Source: Pelagibacteraceae bacterium AG-426-E17
Lineage (GTDB): Bacteria > Pseudomonadota > Alphaproteobacteria > Pelagibacterales > Pelagibacteraceae
DNA: 64,000 bases
Reading direction: 5' to 3'
Assembly (NCBI GenBank): GCA_003210095.1
Contig: QCNP01000001.1
Location: 852,001-916,000 of the forward strand
Shown in pieces: positions 38,011 to 45,979 of this stretch (position 1 is the first letter of the stretch; every line of letters starts with the position of its first letter). The notes beneath the pieces were generated by a model. That model saw only the letters and a program-made list of their open reading frames with translations. It searched no databases and was not told the DNA's origin. The translations under genes were made by a program, and so were the position numbers.

Positions 38011-38805
38011 TTATTTTATTTTATCTAGCGCTAATTTGACAACTTCTTTCCAACCCTCTGGGGCAGGTTTTTTTGATACTAAACAGTTATTAATATTTAT
38101 CTTATCTAGTGTAAATTTATCATTAAAGACTAAACAAGGTATATCGCTATTTTTGAGCATATCTAAATCATTGTAATTATCACCAACACCAATTGTAAAC
38201 AATTTTTCTTTAGTTACTTTTTTAAATACTTTTACAACATTTTTCATTGCTTGAGATTTACTGACTTTATCACAAAGATTAATCACTCTTCCCCCTTCCT
38301 GTAATGATAAACCAATTTCATTTACAGACTTAAAGAGTTCTGTTTTGTCAGATTTTGAACCCTCAAATAATAATGGGATTGAGTACTCTCTATTTAATGA
38401 AGCCTTAATTTTTTCTTTAGGAAGTCCTAGTACATTTATTTGTTTTTTAATATCTAAGTTTTTGATAAATTTACATTTTGAACTAAGTTTAGTTGATATC
38501 TTATTTTCAAACACTTTTAGTATTTCGTCAATTTCTCTACTTAAACTAATTTTTTCCGGGAAACCTGAATTAATTAAGTTTAAATTATAAATAGCTGCAC
38601 CATTTTCAACCACGTAAGATAAATTTTCATCCAATTCCTCGTTAAATACCTCAATTTCTTGGCGTGTTTTACTTGAATTAGGAATAATACAGATATCCTT
38701 TGAAATCAGATCTTTTAAATAATCTAAGATTTTATCGAATTTAAAAGTATCTCTATCAAGTAAAGTTCCATCTAAATCTGTGAATATAATTATTTTTGAA
38801 GTCAT
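38011..38805 (-). CDS. gpgP: Glucosyl-3-phosphoglycerate phosphatase (mannosyl-3-phosphoglycerate phosphatase family, HAD-IIB)
   Basis: HAD-IIB phosphatase (264 aa): motif I IFTDLDGTLLDRDTF, motif II in PNSSKTRQEIEVF, YVVENGAAIY (family-typical) and motif IV TIGVGDNYNDLDML. It belongs to the MPGP family that dephosphorylates mannosyl- or glucosyl-3-phosphoglycerate. With gpgS next door, glucosyl-3-phosphoglycerate is the expected substrate, giving glucosylglycerate. It follows the ATP-grasp gene by 35 nt and may be co-transcribed with it. Confidence 0.88.
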   Translation of the reverse strand: MTSKIIIFTDLDGTLLDRDTFKFDKILDYLKDLISKDICIIPNSSKTRQEIEVFNEELDENLSYVVENGAAIYNLNLINSGFPEKISLSREIDEILKVFENKISTKLSSKCKFIKNLDIKKQINVLGLPKEKIKASLNREYSIPLLFEGSKSDKTELFKSVNEIGLSLQEGGRVINLCDKVSKSQAMKNVVKVFKKVTKEKLFTIGVGDNYNDLDMLKNSDIPCLVFNDKFTLDKININNCLVSKKPAPEGWKEVVKLALDKIK

Positions 38806-38840
38806 AGCCCAAATTATCCACAGTTTTATAAATAAGTGTC

Positions 38841-40286
38841 TTACATATCAACAATTAACGTATCCTTAGAACCGCCACCTTGAGAGCTGTTAACAATTGT
38901 GCTGCCTTTTCTTAATGCAACTCTCGTTAATCCACCAGTTGTAACATAGGATGTCTTTCCACTTAAAACAAAAGGTCGTAAATCAAGATGTCTTGGCTCA
39001 ATATTGTTCTCAGTAATTGTTGGTGCTGTTGATAAAATTTCTAGTGGCTGAGCAATAAATTCTCTAGGATTTTTTTTTATTTTATTAATCACTTCTTGTC
39101 TCTCTTTAGGCGGAGCTTTTGGACCAATCATAATCCCATAACCGCCCGAGGCATTTGCAGGTTTTACTACTAATTTTGAAATATTATCTATTACATAATC
39201 TCTTTGGATCTTTTCATGGCATAAATAAGTTTCTACTTGATTTAGAATAGGCTGTTCACCTAAATAGTAAACTATCATTTTATTTACGTAAGAATAAACT
39301 ACTTTGTCATCTGCTATACCCGTTCCTATTGCGTTTAGAATTCCAACATTACCTTTTCTCCAACATTTAAATAAACCAGGTACTCCAATCACAGACGCTT
39401 TGTTAAATGCTTTTGGATCTAAAAAACTATCATCTAATCGTCTATATATACAATCGACTTTTAATGGTCCTTTAACTGTTTTCATATATACAATGTCATT
39501 TTCCACAAAAAGATCTTTCCCTTCAACTAATGCAATTCCCATCTGCTCAGCTAAATATGAGTGCTCAAAATATGCAGAATTATAAATTCCAGGTGTTAAA
39601 ACCACCATATGTGGATCTTTAGTTTTTTTAGGAATACACTCAATCATGCAGTTGAAAAGTTTATTTGTATAATGATTAATTGATGCAACTTTATATCTGG
39701 TAAACAGTTCAGGAAATACATCTCTCATAACCATTCGATTCTCAAGCATATAAGAAACACCAGAGGGAACTCTTAAATTATCTTCTAAAACTAAATAATC
39801 TCCCGCCTTATTCCTTATTAAGTCAACTCCAGAAATGTTGGACCAAGCTTTATATTTTGGAGAAAAACCCTCGCATTCTTTTACATAATATGGTGATCTA
39901 AATATTATTTCTTTTGGAACGACATTATCTTTAAATATTTTCTTTTGATTATAGACGTCATCTATAAATAAATTTAAAGCCTTTACCCTTTGTTGCAGTC
40001 CTTTCGAAACTTTATTCCATTGGGATCTTGGAATTATTCTAGGTATAATATCAAGTGGCCATTTCTTTTCCTCAGCTCTATTATTCGCTGCATATACTCT
40101 AAAATTTATACCTCTTGCGCTGATAGTGCTTTGACAGTTTTTCTCAATTTCTTGCAATTTTTTTTTTCCGTATCTTTCAAGGATATTAGAAATTATCATT
40201 GCATGTTTTCGTAACTTGTTGTCTTCTGTAAAGTACCCATCGTATGCATACTTTGCATTGTAGTTTTTCCATAACTTAGTGACCAT
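38841..40286 (-). CDS. Circularly permuted ATP-grasp type 2 protein (COG2308 family)
   Basis: A 481-aa protein of the CP-ATP-grasp family: PRIIPRSQWNKVSKGL, LVLEDNLRVPSGVSYMLENR, VVLTPGIYNSAYFEH, VVKPANASGGYGI and C-terminal SSQGGGSKDTLI. The length and ends agree with a complete protein. Such enzymes have been predicted to ligate amino acids or peptides and usually travel with an alpha-E protein, a transglutaminase-like protease and Anbu. Here Anbu is divergently encoded 109 nt away, while the other two are not in the window. Substrate unknown. Confidence 0.88.
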   Translation of the reverse strand: MVTKLWKNYNAKYAYDGYFTEDNKLRKHAMIISNILERYGKKKLQEIEKNCQSTISARGINFRVYAANNRAEEKKWPLDIIPRIIPRSQWNKVSKGLQQRVKALNLFIDDVYNQKKIFKDNVVPKEIIFRSPYYVKECEGFSPKYKAWSNISGVDLIRNKAGDYLVLEDNLRVPSGVSYMLENRMVMRDVFPELFTRYKVASINHYTNKLFNCMIECIPKKTKDPHMVVLTPGIYNSAYFEHSYLAEQMGIALVEGKDLFVENDIVYMKTVKGPLKVDCIYRRLDDSFLDPKAFNKASVIGVPGLFKCWRKGNVGILNAIGTGIADDKVVYSYVNKMIVYYLGEQPILNQVETYLCHEKIQRDYVIDNISKLVVKPANASGGYGIMIGPKAPPKERQEVINKIKKNPREFIAQPLEILSTAPTITENNIEPRHLDLRPFVLSGKTSYVTTGGLTRVALRKGSTIVNSSQGGGSKDTLIVDM

Positions 40287-40287
40287 T

Positions 40288-40317
40288 TTGACAGCTTTTA
40301 TTAGTTATACCTATTAT
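40288..40317 (+). promoter_or_regulatory. Sigma70-type promoter for the Anbu gene, followed by palindromes
   Basis: TTGACA (40288-40293), an 18-nt spacer and TATTAT (40312-40317), pointing toward Anbu. It overlaps the first bases upstream of the ATP-grasp start. The palindrome ATGCAAATGCAT (40316-40327) overlaps the -10 end and could be an operator. The rest of the 109-nt divergent spacer is A+T-rich with no other clear structure. Confidence 0.55.
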
Positions 40318-40395
40318 GCAAATGCATTTTAGATATATCAGATATGATATAAATCGATTATAAATACATTGTTTAATTAAATAATACATTAAATT

Positions 40396-41121
40396 ATGAC
40401 ATACTGTATTGGAATTAAAACTAAAGAGGGCATAATAGTAGCATCAGACTCTAGAACTAATGCTGGTTTTGATAACGTAAATATATATTCAAAAATGTTT
40501 ACTTATGACGTTGGTGATAGAACTATTATAATAGTTACTTCAGGAAATCTTGGAACATCTCAGGCGGTATACAAATCTATCGAAAAGGATTTAAACGATA
40601 AAAATGGAATAAAAAATTTAAATACATGTGAAGATTTTGATCAAGTAGCAAAATATGTTGGAGGTCTGAATATTAAACACTCATCCCCAAAGGGAATTAA
40701 TACTGATACCGTATTACTTGGATCAACTTTTATAGTAGGTGGTCAAATCAAAGGGCAACCAATGGAATTATTCTTAGTTTACCCTCAGGGAAATTATATT
40801 AAACCCGCAGATAGTAAACCATATTTGGTGATTGGAGAAGTCAAGTACGGCAAACCAATTTTAGATAGAGTTATTACACCAAATGTTTCAATTGGTGATG
40901 CTTCAAGATGTGCCTTAATATCAATGGACTCTACACTTAAAAGTGACTTAACTGTTGGTCCCCCAATAGATTTTGTTGTTTATAAAAAAGATGAATTAAA
41001 GATTACATCTCAAAAATGCTTGAACTTAAATGACAAAGAATTTTCCAAAGTTTCTGTTGAATGGTCAGAAGGTATTTTAAAAATATTTAATTCTTTTCCA
41101 AGGTTTGATTGGGAAAAATAA
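40396..41121 (+). CDS. Anbu, proteasome-type (HslV-related) Ntn-hydrolase peptidase
   Basis: A 241-aa protein starting MTYCIGIKTKEGIIVASDSRT. After Met removal Thr2 would be the N-terminal nucleophile, and the Asp and Arg of ASDSRT and Lys in IYSKMF fit the proteasome beta-subunit active site. The extended C-terminal half (DASRCALISMDSTLKSDLTVGPP) is the Anbu pattern. The partner ATP-grasp gene is divergent from the same spacer. The substrate and any tag are unknown. ppc follows after 24 nt. Confidence 0.9.
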   Translation: MTYCIGIKTKEGIIVASDSRTNAGFDNVNIYSKMFTYDVGDRTIIIVTSGNLGTSQAVYKSIEKDLNDKNGIKNLNTCEDFDQVAKYVGGLNIKHSSPKGINTDTVLLGSTFIVGGQIKGQPMELFLVYPQGNYIKPADSKPYLVIGEVKYGKPILDRVITPNVSIGDASRCALISMDSTLKSDLTVGPPIDFVVYKKDELKITSQKCLNLNDKEFSKVSVEWSEGILKIFNSFPRFDWEK

Positions 41122-41145
41122 TTACTTAAAAGAAATAATTTTTCA

Positions 41146-43833
41146 ATGATAAAAAGAGATCTTTATTATGAGAGAATTCCTACTAAAAGTTTAAGAGACG
41201 ATGTTAGATACCTAGGAAATATACTTGGAAAAGTAATAAGAGAACAAGAAGGAAATAAATTTTTTAAATTGGTTGAAAAAACAAGGCTTTTATCAAAGGC
41301 AAATATTGCAAATAAAAATAAAAAGGATCCTTTCAAAAATCTATCTAAAGAAATTAAAAAACAAAGACCTAAAGAACTTCTGAAACTAACTCGAGCATAT
41401 AATCATTTTATGAACCTATATAATTTGGCTGAGTCAGTAGATGTTTCTAGAACTCTTGACCAATATGACAATTCCTCAAAAAGTAATAAAAACAAAAATA
41501 TATTTATTGAGGAAATATTTGAGAGTTTTTTTAAAAATAAAAATATTTCAAATAAAACAATTTATGATTTGGCTAAAAGACTTAATATCGGTATTGTTTT
41601 AACCGCCCATCCTACTGAAGTAAAGAGAAGGACATTAATTCAAAAATATCATACATTGACCGAAATATTGGAACAAAGAAATTTACTTCAAAACTATCCT
41701 TCTAAAATAAAAGTATTAGACAAAAAGATGTTTGATGAAATAACAATTATATGGAACACAGATGAGCTTAAAAGATACAAACCATCTCCTTTTGATGAAG
41801 CGAGATGGGGATTAGCAATTATAGAAGATAGTTTATGGGATACAATTCCTAAAGTCTACAGAAGACTTAACGAAATATTTGTAAAAAATATGAAAAAGAA
41901 TTTACCAAAAAATTTTAATCCTATCGAATTTGGTTCATGGATGGGTGGTGACCGAGATGGAAATCCTTTCGTTACATCTAAAGTTACTGAGGAAGTCTTG
42001 CTTTTGTCAAGATGGGAAGCTGCAAAACTTTATGAAAAATCTTTAACAAAATTAATAAGATCTTTTTCTATGCAAAAATGTTCCAAAAAAATATTAAGAT
42101 ATACTGGTCATTCTTATGAACCCTATAGAGTTTATTTAAGACCTCTAAGAGATAAAATGAGAAAAACTCATAGAATGATAGAACGACACTTGGTTCAAAA
42201 AAAACCTCTAAATCAAAAAGAACTTATTTCCTCTAAAGAAGATATTTTAAAACCATTGAGAGTAGTGAGAGAATCTTTGGAGCAGTCACAAAATGAAAAT
42301 ATCGCTAGCGGGGAATTATTAGACTTAATGAGAAGAGTGAAATGTTTTGGAATTAATCTTGCTAGATTAGATATAAGACAAGAGTCATCTAGACATACAA
42401 AACTTATTGCAGAAATAATAAGAAGAAAATTTAAGAAAAACTATTATTCTTGGACAGAGCTAGACAAAATAAATTTTTTGACTAAAAAAATAAAAGAAAA
42501 AAATTTTATTAATAGTTTTAAATTTAAAGATAAAGAAAATTTAGAGGTTTGGTCTACTTTCAAAGCTTTATCAAGTCAACCTAAAGAATGTTTGGGAGCT
42601 TACATTATATCTATGACATCTTCAGCATCCGATATTCTTTCAGTTATACTTCTACAGAAAGAGGCAAACATAGAACACAAATTAAGAGTGGTGCCTTTAT
42701 TTGAAACTTTAGATGACTTAATAAACGGTAGCAAAATAATGTCATCCTTGTTTAAATTAAACTGGTATCGAAATATGATTAATTATGAACAAGAGATTAT
42801 GATTGGTTATTCAGATTCTAGTAAAGATGCAGGTAAACTATGCGCAAGTTGGCATCAATATAAATTACAGGAAGAAATTTTAGCTTTGTCAAAAAAATTT
42901 AAAATAAAATTATCTTTTTTTCATGGAAGAGGTGGTTCTGCTGGAAGAGGAGGTGGACCAATACAGGCTACTCTTAAATCTCAACCACCTGGATCGGTTA
43001 ATGGTAAAATAAGAATTACAGATCAAGGTGAGGTAATACAACAAAAGTATGGCTATGAGCCCATAGCTAAATACAATCTATGTAGTTACATAAGTTCTGT
43101 GATGTTAGCTACTTTAATACCTCCACCTCAACCAAAAGAAAATTGGCGAAACTTGATAAAGAGTATGTCGGATATATCAAAAAGTTCTTATAGAAAAAAT
43201 TTAACATCTAGCACTGAATTTATAAGATACTTTAAAACAGTTACACCTCATTTAGCATTAGGAAAATTATCTATTGGGTCTCGTCCTTCTAAAAGAAAAA
43301 ATTTAGATAATATTAAAGGTCTTAGAGCAATACCTTGGGTATTTGCATGGACGCAAATAAGATTAATGTTACCAGCATGGCTAGGTACTGCCGAAGCATT
43401 AAGATACTCTTCAATTAGAAAATTTAAAAAAACTCTAATTGATATGGAAAAAAATTGGCCGTTTTTTAATTCGACCATGGATTTACTTGATATGGTTATT
43501 TCAAAAGTTGATCCAGAAATTTCAAAAATTTACGAAGGTTATTTAGCGGACGATAATCTAAAAAGAGTGGGTAAGAAACTCAGGTTTCAATTTGAAGCTT
43601 TAAAAAAACTTAATCATAGCATTACACCCTCTGAAATTTTAAAACAAAGAAAAGTATTTAGAAGTCCTGCAATTATAAGAAATGTATATTCTGAAGTTTT
43701 AAATATCCTCCAAGCAACAGTAATGATGAAATTAAACAAAAAAAATAACAATAAAATTAATAACGATTATCTAAATGATGCCTTAATGACTAGCATTGCA
43801 GGTATATCGGCAGCAATAAAAAATACTGGTTAA
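41146..43833 (+). CDS. ppc: Phosphoenolpyruvate carboxylase
   Basis: Anaplerotic carboxylation of PEP to oxaloacetate. The 895-aa protein has the catalytic His motif TAHPTEVKRRT, GYSDSSKDAGKL, FHGRGGSAGRGGGP and the second signature AIPWVFAWTQIRLMLPAW; it ends MTSIAGISAAIKNTG, the family's invariant-type C-terminus. Length is normal. It lies 24 nt after Anbu. In this lifestyle it could refill oxaloacetate used by the methylcitrate cycle and amino-acid synthesis. Confidence 0.97.
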   Translation: MIKRDLYYERIPTKSLRDDVRYLGNILGKVIREQEGNKFFKLVEKTRLLSKANIANKNKKDPFKNLSKEIKKQRPKELLKLTRAYNHFMNLYNLAESVDVSRTLDQYDNSSKSNKNKNIFIEEIFESFFKNKNISNKTIYDLAKRLNIGIVLTAHPTEVKRRTLIQKYHTLTEILEQRNLLQNYPSKIKVLDKKMFDEITIIWNTDELKRYKPSPFDEARWGLAIIEDSLWDTIPKVYRRLNEIFVKNMKKNLPKNFNPIEFGSWMGGDRDGNPFVTSKVTEEVLLLSRWEAAKLYEKSLTKLIRSFSMQKCSKKILRYTGHSYEPYRVYLRPLRDKMRKTHRMIERHLVQKKPLNQKELISSKEDILKPLRVVRESLEQSQNENIASGELLDLMRRVKCFGINLARLDIRQESSRHTKLIAEIIRRKFKKNYYSWTELDKINFLTKKIKEKNFINSFKFKDKENLEVWSTFKALSSQPKECLGAYIISMTSSASDILSVILLQKEANIEHKLRVVPLFETLDDLINGSKIMSSLFKLNWYRNMINYEQEIMIGYSDSSKDAGKLCASWHQYKLQEEILALSKKFKIKLSFFHGRGGSAGRGGGPIQATLKSQPPGSVNGKIRITDQGEVIQQKYGYEPIAKYNLCSYISSVMLATLIPPPQPKENWRNLIKSMSDISKSSYRKNLTSSTEFIRYFKTVTPHLALGKLSIGSRPSKRKNLDNIKGLRAIPWVFAWTQIRLMLPAWLGTAEALRYSSIRKFKKTLIDMEKNWPFFNSTMDLLDMVISKVDPEISKIYEGYLADDNLKRVGKKLRFQFEALKKLNHSITPSEILKQRKVFRSPAIIRNVYSEVLNILQATVMMKLNKKNNNKINNDYLNDALMTSIAGISAAIKNTG

Positions 43834-43902
43834 TTAAAAAATTTACTTATTGATCTTGTTCAATTATAAATATTGACATAAACACTCATGAAAATAACTC
43901 AT

Positions 43903-43988
43903 GCCCTCGTGGTGAAATTGGTAGACACAAAGGACTTAAAATCCTTGCCCTTTTGGGAGTGCCAGTTCGAGTCTGGCCGAGGGCACCA
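43903..43988 (+). tRNA. tRNA-Leu (anticodon UAA)
   Basis: Class II tRNA of 86 nt with acceptor GCCCTCG/CGAGGGC, discriminator A and encoded CCA. The anticodon stem AAGGA/TCCTT encloses CTTAAAA, giving anticodon TAA. A long variable arm (GCCCTTTTGGGAGT) and T-arm GTTCGAGTC confirm it. A TTGACA lies at 43873-43878 without a good -10. Confidence 0.96.
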
Positions 43989-43991
43989 CTA

Positions 43992-44753
43992 ATGAACAAA
44001 ATTATATCTGATATAAATTCAAAATCTAAAAAGATTAAAGATTTCTTAAATAAAAATCTAAAAAAAAGTAAATTAAGATCTAACTTATATATTGTTATAG
44101 GTGGCGATGGTTTCATGCTAAAAACTTTAAAAAGAAACAAAAAAAGCTCTAGAATTTTTTATGGAATAAATTCAGGTAACTATGGTTTTTTAATGAACAA
44201 ATTTTCAAGAAATAAAACAATCGAAAATTTGTCAAAATCAAAAATGATATCAATTTCTCCATTAGAAATGGAAGTAATAACTAAAAATAAAACAACAAAA
44301 AAATATTTGGCTATTAATGAGGTATCTATTTTGAGACAAAGTAGACAAGCAGCCTCTTTACAAGTGGTTTCAGGTAAAAAATATATTATAAAAAAATTAA
44401 TTTCAGACGGGATTTTAGTATCAACACCAGCGGGGAGCACAGCTTATAATATGTCTGTTCATGGACCTATATTAAGTTTAAATTCAAAAAAATTATCAAT
44501 ATCACCAATAAGTGCTTTTAGACCTCGAAGATGGAAAGGTAAAATTATAAGTGATAAATCCATAATTCGAATTAAAAATTTAAATCCATTAAAAAGACCA
44601 GTCAGTGCAGTAGCAGATAATGTTGAAATACGTAATGCTAAAAAAATTATTGTTAAAACCAATAAAAAAATTAAGTTTAATCTTTTGTATGACACAAATA
44701 GAAGTCTTCAAAAAAAAATTAAACTAGAACAGTTAAGAAGAGAAACAAATTAG
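43992..44753 (+). CDS. nadK: NAD kinase
   Basis: Phosphorylates NAD to NADP (253 aa). It carries VIGGDGFMLKTL (GGDG motif, about residue 36), NSGNYGFLM, AINEVSILR and STPAGSTAYNMS. The ORF track starts inside the tRNA-Leu gene (43953); ATG 43992 is the first start outside it and matches short NAD kinases. It begins 3 nt after the tRNA CCA. GAGGG at 43979-43983, in the tRNA acceptor stem, is the only Shine-Dalgarno-like sequence, 8 nt from the ATG. The stop codon touches the 3' end of the convergent tRNA-Thr. Confidence 0.9.
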   Translation: MNKIISDINSKSKKIKDFLNKNLKKSKLRSNLYIVIGGDGFMLKTLKRNKKSSRIFYGINSGNYGFLMNKFSRNKTIENLSKSKMISISPLEMEVITKNKTTKKYLAINEVSILRQSRQAASLQVVSGKKYIIKKLISDGILVSTPAGSTAYNMSVHGPILSLNSKKLSISPISAFRPRRWKGKIISDKSIIRIKNLNPLKRPVSAVADNVEIRNAKKIIVKTNKKIKFNLLYDTNRSLQKKIKLEQLRRETN

Positions 44754-44829
44754 TGGTGCCCCCGCACGGATTCGAACCGCGGACCTATTGATTACAAATC
44801 AATTGCTCTACCAGCTGAGCTACAAGGGC
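44754..44829 (-). tRNA. tRNA-Thr (anticodon UGU)
   Basis: On the minus strand: acceptor GCCCTTG/CGGGGGC (two G-U pairs), D-arm GCTCAGCTGGTAGAGC, anticodon stem ATTGA/TCAAT with loop TTTGTAA (anticodon TGT), T-arm GGTTCGAATCC, discriminator A and encoded CCA. It lies 29 nt downstream of rlmB and is probably co-transcribed with it. The 3' end abuts the nadK stop codon. Confidence 0.96.
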
Positions 44830-44858
44830 GTTTAGTGTTGTTTATAATATATTTATTA

Positions 44859-45605
44859 CTAATCAAGATTTTTTTTTACCTTGTTTATATGAAAAAAAAC
44901 AATCGATGCACTATTAGATATATTTAAACTTTCTAAATCTTTATTAATTTTAATCTTTACAAAATAATCAACATATTTTTCTGTTTTTTGGTTTAATCCA
45001 AAGCCTTCGGAACCAAAAAGAAGAACATTATTTCCTTTCCATTCTACATCAGAAAAATCCTTCTTGGCGTTTGTATCAAAACCATAAATCCAAAAATTTT
45101 TTTCCCTTAGAAATTTTAAAGTAGTATTAATATTTGAAACCTTGAATATTTTCATATATTCAATACTCCCACTACTTGCTTTATACATTGCTTTGCTTTT
45201 TTCAGGGTAATGTCTCTCTTTAACAATAATACCATCAATTTTAAAAGCTAAAGCACTTCTAATAATTGAACCTATATTTCGTGGATCTGTTACTCCCTGA
45301 AGACAAATAAGTGTTTTATTCTGTTCTTTTTTTATAAATTCCTTCAAATCTAAATCCTCTAATTTTTCTATTTCTGCGACGAAACCTTGGTGTAAAATTT
45401 GCTCATTTTTACAATATTTATCTAATTCTTTTTTAGTTTTAAAATAAACCTTAATGTTTTTAATCAAGTTAATTTTATTGTTTTCTCTATGAATAGTTTT
45501 TTTACTTTCCTCGGTTAAAAATAGTCTAATTACTTTTCTGTTGGGATTTTTTAGAGCCTCAATTACTGGATGTTTACCAACAATATAAAAGTTTGAATTT
45601 GACAT
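44859..45605 (-). CDS. rlmB: 23S rRNA 2'-O-methyltransferase, RlmB-like (TrmH family group 3)
   Basis: SPOUT methyltransferase (248 aa) with an N-terminal substrate-binding domain beginning YIVGKHPVIEAL, as in RlmB. The catalytic domain has LQGVTDPRNIGSIIRSA, LLFGSEGFGLN and SLNISNSASIVFFHI, the TrmH motifs 1-3. It probably methylates G2251 of 23S rRNA, though other TrmH targets are possible. The ORF track opens with a TTG (45617); ATG 45605 is preferred. It diverges from the tRNA-Tyr-tRNA-Gly-tuf unit. Confidence 0.87.
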   Translation of the reverse strand: MSNSNFYIVGKHPVIEALKNPNRKVIRLFLTEESKKTIHRENNKINLIKNIKVYFKTKKELDKYCKNEQILHQGFVAEIEKLEDLDLKEFIKKEQNKTLICLQGVTDPRNIGSIIRSALAFKIDGIIVKERHYPEKSKAMYKASSGSIEYMKIFKVSNINTTLKFLREKNFWIYGFDTNAKKDFSDVEWKGNNVLLFGSEGFGLNQKTEKYVDYFVKIKINKDLESLNISNSASIVFFHINKVKKNLD

Positions 45606-45658
45606 TATAATTACCAATTTTACTTAATTTTTAACTAATTTTATTGTTATTTCTCATA

Positions 45659-45717
45659 TTGCATTTGTTCAATAAAAATATATAAAACCACTGTTGTTTA
45701 AAGCTTTAATTGAACAA
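45659..45717 (+). promoter_or_regulatory. Candidate promoter and long inverted repeat upstream of tRNA-Tyr/tRNA-Gly/tuf
   Basis: TTGCAT (45659-45664) and TATAAA (45681-45686) with 16-nt spacing make a plausible promoter. A perfect 9-bp inverted repeat, TTGTTCAAT (45665-45673) and ATTGAACAA (45709-45717), brackets the -10 and the presumed start. The remainder of the 138-nt spacer between rlmB and tRNA-Tyr is A+T-rich. Confidence 0.42.
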
Positions 45718-45743
45718 GGTGACGCTACTCCTATTTCTATTTA

Positions 45744-45829
<86 letters not shown>

Positions 45830-45872
45830 TTCTCTAAAGTATTTAAATAACTTGGAGTATTAACTTGGTTAT

Positions 45873-45946
45873 GCGGGTGTAGTTCAATGGTAGAACGCTA
45901 GCCTTCCAAGCTGGATGTAAGGGTTCGATTCCCTTTACCCGCTCCA
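45873..45946 (+). tRNA. tRNA-Gly (anticodon UCC)
   Basis: 74 nt: acceptor GCGGGTG/TACCCGC, D-arm GTTCAATGGTAGAAC, anticodon stem CTAGC/GCTGG with loop CTTCCAA (anticodon TCC), T-arm GGGTTCGATTCCC, discriminator T and encoded CCA. It lies 43 nt after tRNA-Tyr and 33 nt before tuf, as in the classical tyrU-glyT-tufB arrangement. Confidence 0.97.
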
Positions 45947-45979
45947 AAAATTATAATTTTTAAAGTGAGGTAAAAAGTA

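Noticed and set aside
43953-43991. Upstream extension of nadK and similar extension of secE (47198-47263)
   Set aside because: Both run through tRNA genes and translate tRNA sequence, so they are not coding.
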